Source of the DNA: Paraburkholderia aromaticivorans
GTDB taxonomy: Bacteria; Pseudomonadota; Gammaproteobacteria; Burkholderiales; Burkholderiaceae
Assembly (NCBI RefSeq): GCF_012689525.1
Contig: NZ_CP051515.1
Location: 1,240,001-1,304,000, forward strand
Length of the DNA stretch: 64,000 nt
Reading direction: 5' to 3'
Positions 34,733-43,896 of this stretch are shown here, one piece after another. Below the pieces are notes generated by a model, which worked only from the letters and a program-made list of their open reading frames with translations, searched no databases and had not been told where the DNA came from. The translations under genes were made by a program, and so were the position numbers. The number at the start of each line of letters is the position of its first letter. Positions within the stretch are counted from its first letter, which is position 1.

Positions 34733-35405
34733 GGCCGGCGTCTCCTTGTCCTGATGGGGTGTCCCGGCGCGAGGGTTTCATGAAGCGCAGTGCGAAGCGC
34801 GGCTGCGTGGGCACCAGCCTGGGCCGCAGCAGTCTCGCATCGTAACCGCTCATGCGCCGGTCGTTTTCCGCGAGGCAGAGCGTGAACAAGTCGCGCGCAT
34901 TCATGGCTTCACCAATTACCCCACTGTTCGCGAGCAGAAAATTCGAATCGTGCGCGGTGCCTTGCGCGTCGATGCCTCTCGCGATCGCGAAGCGCTGCCA
35001 GACCAGCACCACCCTGATCGCGGCCACGCGCAGCGAGTGCCACGGTCTGCGCCAGAGCGGCATGGTACGCCGATACCACGCGACCCAGTTGATGTACAAC
35101 AAAAGTGATGGCTTCGCGCAGCAGGGGATCGCGCAATTGCGCGGCATAGGTATGGACGGCAATCGACGCGCGGCCTTCGGTCTCGCGATGTCCCAGATGG
35201 GCAGCGAACACAGCCGTTCGAGTGCATCGGGCGGCAACGGCGGCCATTCGAGTACGGCCGGCTTAGAAGGGATGTAGGTTTCAGGCAGCATGCGGCAAAA
35301 CATCTGCCTGTGCGCCTCGGAACCGATTTTCACGCGGGCAGGGCCGCGGAATGTCCAGTGGCGTAGGGTGCGGTCTTCGGCAACATCTGTCAGTGTGTCG
35401 GACAT
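34713..35405 (-). pseudogene. Ferritin-like family gene with internal deletion and frameshift
   Basis: One frame is open for 230 codons from the ATG at 35405, but homology moves between frames. Residues 1-72 (ending LERLCSLPIWDIA) belong to an unnamed ferritin-like family. The next part (TEGRASIAVHTYAAQLRDPL) is in another frame until about 35,110. Then the first frame resumes with LLYINWVAWYRRTMPLWRRP and the normal ending NARDLFTLCLAENDRRM. The middle ~90 residues that carry the EE...RH metal ligands are missing. It is very probably inactive, although it might be annotated elsewhere as an intact gene. Confidence 0.6.
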
Positions 35406-35536
35406 GGCAGGCGTACAGAGGGCGAACTCGATGCGTCGCCCATTCTGGCACAACCGTCTAAAAACCGATGCCGAGCGGCGCAAGCCGGCTGGCGCCGCTC
35501 CCATCGCACATGATGCCAATGACGCGATCGGTGACT

Positions 35537-35752
35537 TTACTGGTGGTTATCGATCCACATGCGTCCCCAGCGGAATGCGTAGGCCAGCGCGTGCTCTTCG
35601 TCGAAGAAATAATCGAGCGCGTCGAATGAATAATGCTGGTCGTGATTCGCGGAAGTTTTCTCGATGGTCAGGTTGGCGGCGAACAGGCCATTGGGTAATT
35701 GTTGTGCGGCCGGTGCAACTTCGTAACCCTTGTAGCGAATATGTGCATTCAT
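35537..35752 (-). CDS. Small conserved hypothetical protein
   Basis: 71 residues (MNAHIRYKGYEVAPAAQQLP ... FRWGRMWIDNHQ), acidic-aromatic, no signal peptide or membrane segment. It resembles small cytoplasmic proteins widespread in Burkholderia with no known function. The spacing to other genes suggests it is transcribed alone. Confidence 0.65.
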   Translation of the reverse strand: MNAHIRYKGYEVAPAAQQLPNGLFAANLTIEKTSANHDQHYSFDALDYFFDEEHALAYAFRWGRMWIDNHQ

Positions 35753-36076
35753 GATTTTTGGCAGTCGTTGTGCCCCGCTTGCGTCGAAAAGGCCGGCACC
35801 TCGGACGCAACCCGTAGCGTCACGCGGCCGGTAAATCAGCGGGCAAGGTCAAGCCTAGGCCGCGCTGCGCAGCGGGTGAACCAATCTTTAGTCGTAAGCA
35901 AATCAGAAGGGAAGTGTGCAGGAGCCCCGATCGGATCATATTCGCTGTGTTCAAACACACTATCCGGCGATGCGGAAGACGGGTCTGTTATGTGCCGCAC
36001 GGTTCGCGCGAACGACCGCGCCGTGGGCCGCCCAGGCGGGTCCACGGCGTCGTGAGACGGTAGGCAAAGAGGGGAT
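35753..36076. other. Intergenic region, nothing recognised
   Basis: About 320 bp upstream of the small hypothetical gene and downstream of the FMN reductase gene. Short AT-rich stretches near 35,890 and 35,950 may hold the hypothetical gene's promoter; no gene or strong hairpin was seen. Confidence 0.4.
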
Positions 36077-36736
36077 TTAAACCGCGTGCAGGAGGCGTGC
36101 GGGTTGTGCGTCCTTGAGCGCGTTGCCGACCGGCGCGGCGTCCGGCACGCGATGCGCGTTGAACGCCAGCGCGAATTGTGCGGCCTGCTGGCCGACGGTG
36201 GCGAGCTGATCGACGACCTTCTCGTCCGAACAGGTGTCGACGGTGTCGAAGCGCGTTTCCAGCGTATTGATGCCGGCGCCGAACGGCGTGGGCCAGCCGC
36301 GCAACGCGTGGACGATCGAGCGCAACGACGTCAGCACCGAGCCCGCGGCTTGCCAGCCATACGCCGTGACGATACAGCCGACCGCGCGGCCATCCAGATA
36401 CGGGCGCTCGTCGGCGCGCAATTCCTCGAGCGTGTCGAGCGCGTTCTTGACGAGACCGGACACGCCGCCGTGATAGCCGGGCGTGGCGATGATCAGCGCG
36501 TCCGCATGGCGCACCGCCTCGATCACTTCAAGCTGCTCGTCCGTGCGGTGGGTCTGCTCCGGCGCGTAGTGGGGCAGACTGTGCAGGAAGGTGCCGCCGA
36601 ACAGGCGGGTGTTCGCTCCGGCGGCCTGCGCGCCGCGCAACGCGAAGCCGAGCGCGCGCTCGGTCGACGAAGCTGCACGTGTCGTGCCGCCAATGCCGAT
36701 GACGAGCGGCCGGCGATGATGATCGAAACTGGTCAA
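36077..36736 (-). CDS. NADPH-dependent FMN reductase
   Basis: 219-residue flavodoxin-like reductase of the SsuE/ChrR group. The FMN phosphate loop is GGTTRAASSTERALGFAL (~res. 16-33). ATPGYHGGVSGLVKNALDTLEEL (split, ~95-117) is the characteristic dimer/flavin motif. I chose a TTG start at 36736 because AAGGAG is 8 bp upstream and the longer frame adds an unlike N-terminus; the start is therefore less certain than the gene. Confidence 0.83.
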   Translation of the reverse strand: MTSFDHHRRPLVIGIGGTTRAASSTERALGFALRGAQAAGANTRLFGGTFLHSLPHYAPEQTHRTDEQLEVIEAVRHADALIIATPGYHGGVSGLVKNALDTLEELRADERPYLDGRAVGCIVTAYGWQAAGSVLTSLRSIVHALRGWPTPFGAGINTLETRFDTVDTCSDEKVVDQLATVGQQAAQFALAFNAHRVPDAAPVGNALKDAQPARLLHAV

Positions 36737-37060
36737 CGAAATGCTCCTTCGGTAGCGGCTCACGGTGCGCCGGCACGGGGCTGCGCGCGGCGGACCGGGG
36801 CGAACCGGACTTTGAAGTGTTATCTTAATCAGCGCTGGGCGCCGCACGAAGCGACTTTTTGTTCTAACGATATAACCGTGCGGCGTGTTGCCGGAACGGC
36901 GGCGCGGCCGCCTTCGGTGTCGCGGAGCCTATGCCGCGTGTACTGCAATGCACTTGAAGCCGCGCCGGATAAGCATATGGCGAACCATTGTTTGGGGGCG
37001 CGATGACACGCGGCTATGATCGAATCGTCTCCTCCATGACACCTCCTTGACATGGGACTC
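36737..37060. other. Spacer, possible small-RNA region
   Basis: No protein gene is visible. A strong plus-strand terminator follows at 37061 with no plus-strand gene before it, so part of this stretch may be transcribed as a small RNA. A TATGAT -10-like hexamer lies at about 37015-37020, but the -35 is weak. Confidence 0.3.
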
Positions 37061-37093
37061 GGCCTCGCCACGCCAGTGGTGGGGCCTTTTTTT
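37061..37093 (+). terminator. Rho-independent terminator without an upstream plus-strand gene
   Basis: GGCCTCGCCAC and GTGGTGGGGCC pair around a short loop and are followed by seven T residues. It would terminate plus-strand transcription just before the J-domain gene, yet no plus-strand coding gene lies within several kilobases upstream. Confidence 0.65.
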
Positions 37094-37196
37094 ATCCGCT
37101 GACCGAGAGCCTTGCGACCGGGCCACTTCACGATAAAGCCGTTTTTTGCATGTTACGATCCTCCGCAAAGCCAATCACGGCGAGGTCGAACAAGCA

Positions 37197-37874
37197 ATGG
37201 CAACTCTTTATGACACCCTCGGCGTGCCCACGCACGCCACGGACGAAGAAATCAAGCGGGCCTACCGCAAGGCCGCGATGAAGTGGCATCCCGACCGCAA
37301 TAGCGGCGCCGAAGAAGTCGCGCGCGCCACCTTCCAGGAAATCAAGGACGCGTACGCGATCCTCTCCGACGCCGCGCAGCGCAAGGTGTACGACGCGGTC
37401 TACGCCGAGCAGATGCGCGGTTGGGAAGCGCAACACACCCGCCAGCAGAAGGCGCAAGCCGAACGCGAAGCGGCGGCGCGCGCTGCCGACGAAGCCGCGT
37501 ACGCGGAGATGGTCTCGCTCGCCATGCGTTTCGCCGACGACGGCCACAACCGCGATGTGCTGTTCGGCGTGCTGCTCGGGCGTCGATGTGAGGCGCGGCG
37601 AGCCGCGCAGATCGCGGACAGCGTATCGGCGTTGCAGGCCGCGCGCCGCGAAACGGCGAAGGCCGAGGCTGAACCAGTCGCGGCGGATGCGCCCGAGAGT
37701 GTCGATGGTTCGGTCAGGACCGAGGCGACTTCAGCGAAAGATGATGCCGCCGTACACGGTTCACCAGTTCACCGCGCGAAGCAGGACAAGCGCGAAGAAC
37801 CCGCCAGCGACACACATCCAGCCGGTACCCTGAGCGGCCTCTGGTTCCAGTTTCTCAACGGCTTGCGGCTCTGA
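37197..37874 (+). CDS. J-domain (DnaJ-like) protein
   Basis: 225-residue co-chaperone-like protein. It has an N-terminal J domain (TLYDTLGVPTHATDEEIKRA, with the HPD motif in MKWHPDRNSG, ~res. 3-65), then a charged coiled-coil-like region rich in A, E, R and Q, a variable tail, and a hydrophobic C-terminal end (GLWFQFLNGLRL). It has no zinc-finger or client-binding domain of DnaJ. It would stimulate an Hsp70 in a specialised role. The start at 37197 begins the J domain. Confidence 0.85.
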   Translation: MATLYDTLGVPTHATDEEIKRAYRKAAMKWHPDRNSGAEEVARATFQEIKDAYAILSDAAQRKVYDAVYAEQMRGWEAQHTRQQKAQAEREAAARAADEAAYAEMVSLAMRFADDGHNRDVLFGVLLGRRCEARRAAQIADSVSALQAARRETAKAEAEPVAADAPESVDGSVRTEATSAKDDAAVHGSPVHRAKQDKREEPASDTHPAGTLSGLWFQFLNGLRL

Positions 37875-37878
37875 CGCA

Positions 37879-38544
37879 TCACGCCGGTTGCCCGGCGATC
37901 CGTGCCAGCTCGGCGGCGAGTTCGTCGATATAGGCATCGTTAAGGCCGCAGTCCGCGAGCGCGCTCTGCAGCTTGAACACGTACTCCGCGTTCGTGCCGA
38001 ACAGACCGGTCGCCACGGCCATCGACGGTGCGATCAGCGGCGCGCGCGCGTCGCCTTCGTATTGCGAATTCCCGTGATCCGCCACGAAGGCGATCGCGGA
38101 TAGTTCGGTGCCGTCCTGGAGTGTGACCGGCGCCCACGTCGGACGATAGGCGCCGGTGACCATCTCGCGAATCCAGAGAATGCGCAGTTCTTCTTCGAGC
38201 GTCTCGCCGCACAGGCGCAACGCGACGCCTTGCGTGCTGCCGCCTTGTTCGAGCGAGAGCATGCGGCCCGGCTGCTGCGGCGTGCCGCGTCCGGCGATCA
38301 TACGGATGCAGAAGCTGCGATGCCAGCCGTGCAGGGTCGCGATGCGGCGGCTGTCGAAGTCCGAGATCGGATTCCACATCAGCGAGCCGTAGGCGAAGAC
38401 CCAGACATCGCCGTTGCCCGGACGCTGCCGCATGGTATGCGCGAGCGAGGCGTCGATCTGCGCCTGCGTCCAGAGCATGTCCTTGGGCAGCGATTCAAAA
38501 CTTTCGAGGTAGGCGCCCGAGCTAATGGCGTTTCTGTTCAGCAT
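37879..38544 (-). CDS. chaC: Gamma-glutamylcyclotransferase, ChaC type
   Basis: 221-residue ChaC-like enzyme that cleaves glutathione to 5-oxoproline and Cys-Gly. The substrate-binding motif is VFAYGSLMWNP (~res. 49-59); the catalytic glutamate region is QGVALRLCGETLEEELRILW (~105-124). AAGGAA precedes the ATG at 38544; a longer upstream frame has no family similarity. It is convergent with the J-domain gene, with 4 bp between the stops. Confidence 0.88.
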   Translation of the reverse strand: MLNRNAISSGAYLESFESLPKDMLWTQAQIDASLAHTMRQRPGNGDVWVFAYGSLMWNPISDFDSRRIATLHGWHRSFCIRMIAGRGTPQQPGRMLSLEQGGSTQGVALRLCGETLEEELRILWIREMVTGAYRPTWAPVTLQDGTELSAIAFVADHGNSQYEGDARAPLIAPSMAVATGLFGTNAEYVFKLQSALADCGLNDAYIDELAAELARIAGQPA

Positions 38545-39105
38545 CCCGTGATTTCCTTCGTGGGGTGACGCGTCGCGCGCTCGGTCGACATGGCGTGCGC
38601 ATAAAAAGTCAGCACCAGTATGAAGGCGGGACTGGCCGGGATAAATCCGTCTGGGAAAAATAGTGCGTCGCCAGCAGCAGCACAATCGGCGGGCGCGCAA
38701 CGCGCCATGTCCTTGCCGCGAGCCGCGATGCGAGACCACCGAATCCGCAGCCGTGTGAGGAATGACGCCCTGGCTGGTAGACCATGAGGTTCTATACTTC
38801 GCCCGCCGCGGCGTCCGACGGAAGCGACGCGGCCAACCGCATCGTGTCCGGCCGACGCGAGAGCGACGCTTCGGTGTGAAATGCCCGATCTCGGTTTGCT
38901 CTACACCGAAGGCTGAATGAAAGCTTGGCGCTTGCGTTGGTACACTTCGGCGCACGCGCGACGCGCGGTGCCCGTGAGTGAGCAAGCCCTGGTACAAATT
39001 CTCGTGGCGCAACAAATTTGAACATCGTAGTGTCACGAGGGCGCAAGACTGGGCCGGCAGAATTGCACACAGAAACAAACAAAAAAACACGGGTACGGGG
39101 TAAGC
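38545..39105. other. Intergenic region, no gene recognised
   Basis: About 560 bp between the divergently oriented ChaC and phosphatase genes, so it should hold both promoters. Its base composition is mixed and the possible small frames show no protein-like pattern. Confidence 0.45.
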
Positions 39106-39627
39106 GTGACCAGAAAATATAAGGTGCTGTTTCTCTGTCGCGAGAATTCAGCACGGAGCATCATTGCCGAAGCTTTGTTGCGGGAACTGGCGGGACACCG
39201 GTTCGACGCGTTCAGCGCGGGGCCGGAACCGGCCGCGCGGGTCCATCCATTCGCGGTCGCGCAATTGCGGCCGGGCATCTCGGACCTCGGCATTCTCAGT
39301 CCGAAAAGCTGGCTGGAATTCACCGGTGAATGGGCGCCGCGCATGGACCTCGTCGTCGCGCTGGACGAATCCGTCGACGCACACCACGCGCCCGCGTTTC
39401 CTGGCGAGCCTGCGTCGTGCAGCTGGACCTTCGCCGATCCGCTCGCCGACGACATCGCCGAGCCCGAGCGCGCGCGCCTGTTCGAAAAGGTGTTCTGGCA
39501 AATCGTGCGGCAGATGAGCGCGTTTATCGAACTGCCGCAATACGCTACGCCGGCCAGCGCTGTCGCAACGGCCACGATTCCCGCGTCGAGCCCCTCGCCG
39601 CAGCGCGTCACGACGTGCGACGCGTGA
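39106..39627 (+). CDS. Low-molecular-weight protein tyrosine phosphatase / arsenate reductase-like
   Basis: 173-residue LMW-PTP fold protein. The P-loop LFLCRENSARSIIAEALL (C-x5-R-S, ~res. 8-25) is intact and the general-acid DP motif is in FADPLADD (~108-115). Such proteins dephosphorylate phosphotyrosine or, as ArsC, reduce arsenate; the rest of an ars operon is absent, so either is possible. The start is GTG. An extended C-terminal A/T/P-rich tail follows the conserved domain. Confidence 0.83.
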   Translation: MTRKYKVLFLCRENSARSIIAEALLRELAGHRFDAFSAGPEPAARVHPFAVAQLRPGISDLGILSPKSWLEFTGEWAPRMDLVVALDESVDAHHAPAFPGEPASCSWTFADPLADDIAEPERARLFEKVFWQIVRQMSAFIELPQYATPASAVATATIPASSPSPQRVTTCDA

Positions 39628-39687
39628 ACACATTGCGCAGGCGCCGCCTCAGTCTGAATCAGGCCTGAGGCGAAACGCCGGCAAAAG

Positions 39688-39969
39688 TTACTGCGCGGTT
39701 TTCGAGGGATTCATTGGGTCGCCGGGCGACATCGGCTGCGGATTGCCCTTGGCCGAATCCATGTTTTTCATGCTGGTGCCCGGCATCGGATCCAGCGGAT
39801 TCGAGACGGGATCGCCCCAATGGGTCATGCCCGCGGTGGCCGCGCTGTGCGCGTTGCCTCCGCCGCTGCCGCCCTGGCCGTTGCCGCCGCCTTGAGCGAG
39901 CGCCGCACCGCTTGCCACTGAAAGCGCGGCGATACACCCCAGCATGATTTTCAGCATTGATTTGCGCAT
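39688..39969 (-). CDS. Small exported hypothetical protein
   Basis: 93 residues: a signal peptide (MRKSMLKIMLGCIAALSVAS followed by GAALA-Q), then a glycine/asparagine-rich stretch and a methionine/proline-rich tail (NPLDPMPGTSMKNMDSAKG). It resembles small Burkholderia periplasmic proteins of unknown role. AAGGAG lies upstream of the ATG at 39969. Confidence 0.65.
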   Translation of the reverse strand: MRKSMLKIMLGCIAALSVASGAALAQGGGNGQGGSGGGNAHSAATAGMTHWGDPVSNPLDPMPGTSMKNMDSAKGNPQPMSPGDPMNPSKTAQ

Positions 39970-40279
39970 GATCCTTCTCCTTGCGAGCTCATCGGCATCA
40001 GGATCGCTGTGAGCTGGACGTATGCCGCTCGCGATGATCATGATCGGTCCTCGAGATGCAACGCGCAATTGCGCTGCTCTGTCCGGATATACGGCGGGCA
40101 CGGGCGGCTGGATGCAAATGGGCAAAGCAGGGCAAAGCGGGGGCAAGCGCACGCGACAGCGCATCACATGTGTGCGTGGCACGGGTACATGCGTGCTTGC
40201 GAACGCGCCGAACCGGCGGTTTCCCACGGAGGAAGTGTGAGGTGATTTCTTTACGCTAGCGGCTGAATAATACGGTGGT
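39970..40279. other. Intergenic region, nothing recognised
   Basis: About 310 bp between two minus-strand genes. Several G-rich stretches, no gene or clear hairpin; it must hold the promoter of the 39688-39969 gene. Confidence 0.4.
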
Positions 40280-40606
40280 CTATCGATTGCTCGAACGCGC
40301 GAGCGGACTTCCGGCGAATGGGTCGTTCTGCCAGTCCACGCGTTTTTTCGGCTGCGGGGCAGGCGCCGGCGCCGCCGACAATTCAAAGTGGTCGATGGAT
40401 TGACCCGCGCTGATTGCCTGTTTCAGCCACTGAGGCATTTCGCCCTGGCCGTCCCAGCTATCTCCAGTTGCGCTACGGTAGCGTCCGGCCTTTTGCGCGG
40501 CCGGCTCGGATGCCAGCACTGCAGCAAGGTCTTCTGGTCTGATGCCAAACTCTTCCATGCGATGGCGGAGATACGCAATCATGCTATCTCGCTTCCTTTC
40601 GTCCAT
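40280..40606 (-). CDS. H-NS-family DNA-binding protein
   Basis: 108 residues. The C-terminal part YRSATGDSWDGQGEMPQWLK (split, ~43-62) followed by AISAGQSIDHF is the H-NS C-terminal DNA-binding pattern (Y.D..G..W.G.G..P.W). The short N-terminal helix (MIAYLRHRMEEFGI) could mediate oligomerisation but is shorter than in typical H-NS. It is a nucleoid-associated or xenogeneic-silencing-type protein. Conserved in Burkholderia. Confidence 0.8.
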   Translation of the reverse strand: MDERKRDSMIAYLRHRMEEFGIRPEDLAAVLASEPAAQKAGRYRSATGDSWDGQGEMPQWLKQAISAGQSIDHFELSAAPAPAPQPKKRVDWQNDPFAGSPLARSSNR

Positions 40607-41380
40607 AAGATATTCGTCCTTCTAAAACGTCCGGCGTTCTGTCAATTACAGATTGCAAGGGAAATCCGCGAAAGCATCGATCCATATAAATGGGGACGGC
40701 CCGCGGTGTGGTTATCGATTGAAGGAAATGCTAAAGGCAGCGTTTAGAAAACGTCGCTCCATATATCGCGGCGCAGCAATTAGCCGACCCGGCCGCCAAT
40801 CAAACTCAAGGGTGTCAATCAGTGAATATTCAAGCGCTTCGCCGCGCGGCAAGGAAGGCTGCGGATGTCTCGCGCCAAGCCTCATGCTCACAAGGGAAAA
40901 AACGGTATTGACGACGCACTGATTGCGGCAGGCCGGTCTCATCTCCACGCTCCGTCTCTCGCCGGTACGTCGTGCGGGGCCGATTATTGACGTTATGTCA
41001 GCATCATAACGCACTGTGTGGCCAAAGCACGTACCGGTTTGGGTGATTTTGTGCAAATCTCTTCTTTCCAACTACTTCGGCTGCGGCAGACGGGACCGGG
41101 TGTTCCGCGATTGAATTCCTGAGTGGCCGAGCTATAAAGAAATCAGCGGAGCCAAAATCCGTGCTTCCAGCCTGCGGCGACTGATTCCGGCCAGCCGCGA
41201 GAACGCGTCCGACATCGGTTGCAGGTCTGGCAACTCATTACTCGTTTAGTTCGATGACTCGCCGCAGCAGTTGGCATCGGCATCGACTCGTCCGTCAGCC
41301 CATTGGGCAACCTGGCTTTTTTTCGCGGATCAATTCTTTGGAGGACGAGAACTGCTGCGCCGGATTCAAGGAGTCTGGAC
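40607..41380. other. Long intergenic region, no gene recognised
   Basis: About 770 bp upstream of the H-NS-like gene and of the small exported gene at 41381. Possible frames lack protein-like pattern. AT-rich patches near 40,610-40,760 are consistent with the promoter of the H-NS-like gene, which reads away on the minus strand. Confidence 0.4.
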
Positions 41381-41698
41381 ATGAAACTACGATTATGGAT
41401 GGCGCTGGCCAGCGCCGTGCTCTTGCTGGCGCCGAAAACAGCGGGCGCGCTGGACATCGAAGGCCAGCAGGGCGCCGGCACGTCGGGCCGCGCGCTGATG
41501 CAACAGAACGCGAACGAATCGGCGCAAGCGACGACCGACATGTCGTTCAGTGAATCGGGACAGGGCACGCCCGGCGCCCAGCCGGTGCAGAACGTGTCCT
41601 ACGGAGGCGTAGCCGCGGGGCAATCGCAGGCGGGAGGCCCGCAAAACCAGCCCTGCACGTCTTCCGCGCCGCAATGCAGAATCTATTTTGGTCAATGA
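41381..41698 (+). CDS. Small exported hypothetical protein
   Basis: 105 residues with a signal peptide (MKLRLWMALASAVLLLAPKT, cleavage near AGA), then a Q/G/S-rich region and two cysteines near the C-terminus (QPCTSSAPQC) that could form a disulfide. AAGGAG precedes the ATG at 41381. No family recognised. Confidence 0.65.
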   Translation: MKLRLWMALASAVLLLAPKTAGALDIEGQQGAGTSGRALMQQNANESAQATTDMSFSESGQGTPGAQPVQNVSYGGVAAGQSQAGGPQNQPCTSSAPQCRIYFGQ

Positions 41699-41858
41699 TG
41701 GTTTTATCTTTGGGAATGCGGTGCGCATGAGCCGGCACCGCTTCCCGTCAAGCCGCCCTCGGACGAGCGCGAAATCCGCACCCATAACCCCACGCTCGAC
41801 TGCAATTTTCCGGAGTGGTCAGCGAGCGATTTAATACGATGTTATGGTGTGGTCTATT

Positions 41859-41934
41859 CGGGTTTTCACCCGCTGATTTTCCAGACTGCAATCGCGTCAC
41901 TTCCGGCAAGCAGGCCCATATGGCCTGCTTTTTT
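41859..41934 (+). promoter_or_regulatory. Leader with hairpin and rho-independent terminator upstream of the MFS gene
   Basis: A small hairpin (CGGGT-TTTC-ACCCG, 41859-41872) is followed by a strong terminator: AAGCAGGCC and GGCCTGCTT pair (41908-41930) with a T-run to 41934. The MFS gene starts 85 bp further on the same strand. A TATGGT element at about 41844 could be the -10. The layout fits transcription attenuation or a small RNA. Confidence 0.5.
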
Positions 41935-42019
41935 AATCGTGCCGGGCGGTCTGCGAATGGATTAGCGCGGTGCGGCCGCTCCAATCTCACCCGTTGTTAA
42001 TAGACTCGCAAACAATACT

Positions 42020-43267
42020 ATGTTGATCGAAGACAATCTGCCCGCGAGCATGGCCTCGCTGGACGATGGCGCCTCGTCGTCCCTGCGTTCATGGCTGGCT
42101 GTCGTGGCTGTCGCCATTGGTGCTTTCGCTTTCGTGACGACGGAGTTTTTGCCGGTCGGACTGCTGCCGCGCGTCGCCGCGGATCTGGGCGTGCTGCCCG
42201 GCACCGCCGGCCTGATGGTCACCGTGCCCGGCGTCATCGCGGCCATTTCAGCACCGGGTCTGATGCTGGTGGCGGGGCGCATGGATCGCCGGCGAGTGTT
42301 TCTTTTGCTCACGGCTTTGCTGCTGGCGTCCAATCTGATCTCCGCTTGTGCGCCGAATTTTCTCTGCATGCTGCTCGGGCGCGCGTTGCTCGGCGCCGCG
42401 CTGGGCGGTTTCTGGACGCTGGCCACGGCGGCCTCGGGGCGTCTCGTGAAGCCGAAGGATTCGGCGCGGGCCATGGCCACGATTCTCACCGGCGTGACTT
42501 GCGCAACGGTGATCGGCGTGCCGCTCGGCACGTTCATCGCGAGCTTCGCCTCATGGCGCGTGTCGTTCATGGCGACCGGCGTGCTGGTCGCGGTCGCGCT
42601 GGTCGCGCAGTTCCTGTTCGTGCCGTCCTTGCCGTCGACCGCCGCGCTGCGTCTGCGCGATCTGGTGGCGCTGCTGCGCCGGCCGCATCCGCGCCGCAGC
42701 ATGCTGATGGTGGCGCTCGCTTTCGGCGCGCATTTTTCCTCGTACACGTACATCACGCCTTTCCTGCTGCACAACGCGAATCTGGACATGTCGACCATCA
42801 CGTGGCTGCTGCTTGGATTCGGCATCATCGGGTTCTTCTCGAACTTCGCCGTGTCGTCGACGGTGACGCGCAACCTGAAAGTGTCGGTCGGCGCGATGGT
42901 TTCGCTGTTGATGTTCGCACTGGTCCTGCTGCCGTTGCTGCAGCATTCGACGATCGGCGTCGTGGCGCTGATGCTCGCGTGGGGCATTTCTTTCGGCGCG
43001 TTGCCGCTGTGTTTCAGCATCTGGATTCAGCGCGCCACGCCGGATTCGCCCGAAGCCGGCTCGGCATTGTTCGTGAGCATCATTCAGGTGGCGATTGCGC
43101 TGGGGTCGCTGGTGGGTGGCGTGGTGGTCGACCATGTGGGGATTTCCGCCGACTTTCTGCTCGGTAGCGGCCTCGCCTTGCTGGGGCTTGCCGCGCTGGC
43201 GAGCTTTGGCCGCAGCGAACAGAAGGTCGCCGCCGAAGCGGTGGCTTGCCCCGCGTGTACGGAATAA
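42020..43267 (+). CDS. MFS transporter, DHA1-type efflux
   Basis: 415-residue 12-TM major facilitator of the drug:H+ antiporter (DHA1) type. It has the N-terminal GAFAFVTTEFLPVGLLP segment (TEF/GLLP pattern seen in sugar and drug effluxers), motif A GRMDRRRVFLLLTALL after TM2 (~res. 86-101) and the motif C-like segment GVTCATVIGVPLGTFIASF (~158-176) in TM5. Its likely role is export of a small molecule. A terminator-containing leader lies 85 bp upstream. Confidence 0.87.
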   Translation: MLIEDNLPASMASLDDGASSSLRSWLAVVAVAIGAFAFVTTEFLPVGLLPRVAADLGVLPGTAGLMVTVPGVIAAISAPGLMLVAGRMDRRRVFLLLTALLLASNLISACAPNFLCMLLGRALLGAALGGFWTLATAASGRLVKPKDSARAMATILTGVTCATVIGVPLGTFIASFASWRVSFMATGVLVAVALVAQFLFVPSLPSTAALRLRDLVALLRRPHPRRSMLMVALAFGAHFSSYTYITPFLLHNANLDMSTITWLLLGFGIIGFFSNFAVSSTVTRNLKVSVGAMVSLLMFALVLLPLLQHSTIGVVALMLAWGISFGALPLCFSIWIQRATPDSPEAGSALFVSIIQVAIALGSLVGGVVVDHVGISADFLLGSGLALLGLAALASFGRSEQKVAAEAVACPACTE

Positions 43268-43333
43268 TTGTCGGGTATCGGTCTAGCCGTTCAGACCGTG
43301 CTCACGGTAATTCAACCGGAACGCAAAAGAGTG

Positions 43334-43705
43334 ATGAATCGACAAAGCGATCAAGGCATCAAACGTCACTTGCGGTGGGCGCTGTTCGCAATGGTCACGC
43401 TCGGTTCCGCTTCTGCATTCGCTGCCAGCTTCGACTGCGGCCGGGCGCGATTGCCGGACGGAAAGGCCGTATGCGCATCACGGCAGCTGAGCGAGATGGA
43501 CGTCGAAATGGCCGTGCGTTACCAGATGCTGACGGGCCTGGTTGCGATGGGCGCGCGGGGCGACATGCAGGACGAGCAGCAGGCGTGGCTGAAGTCCAGA
43601 AACGCTTGTGGCGGAAATCAGTCGTGTCTGCTCAATGCATACCGGCGACGCATCGGGACGCTCAAGGACGAATATGCCCGGCTCGCGAGCCGTGGGCCGT
43701 TCTGA
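43334..43705 (+). CDS. LprI/DUF1311-like exported protein
   Basis: 123-residue protein with a signal peptide (HLRWALFAMVTLGSASAFAA) and a lysozyme-inhibitor LprI-like domain. The domain shows FDCGRARLPDGKAVCASRQLS with paired cysteines, the late DEQQAWLKSRNACGGNQSCLL motif and YRRRIGTL. Four cysteines would give two disulfides. LprI-like proteins are periplasmic, and some inhibit lysozyme. The ATG at 43334 begins the signal peptide. Confidence 0.78.
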   Translation: MNRQSDQGIKRHLRWALFAMVTLGSASAFAASFDCGRARLPDGKAVCASRQLSEMDVEMAVRYQMLTGLVAMGARGDMQDEQQAWLKSRNACGGNQSCLLNAYRRRIGTLKDEYARLASRGPF

Positions 43706-43896
43706 GTGCGCTGGGTGTCTTCCAGAAACGGATGCGGGATAAAGAGCCGCGAAGGCAAGCCGAATTCAATCCATCAGTGAGCAGCGGAAGCGCCCGGCGC
43801 GCGTCTTCCGCGCGCGACCGAACGTATCGCTCACGTCGCTGTCTCAACGCGTTACCATGAAATTCTTCCGCTGCTTACCCTCCGATTCAGGTCCCG

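Noticed and set aside
38545..39090. N-terminal extension of ChaC to 39090
   Set aside because: The extension is arginine-rich without family similarity, and the ATG at 38544 has a good ribosome-binding site.
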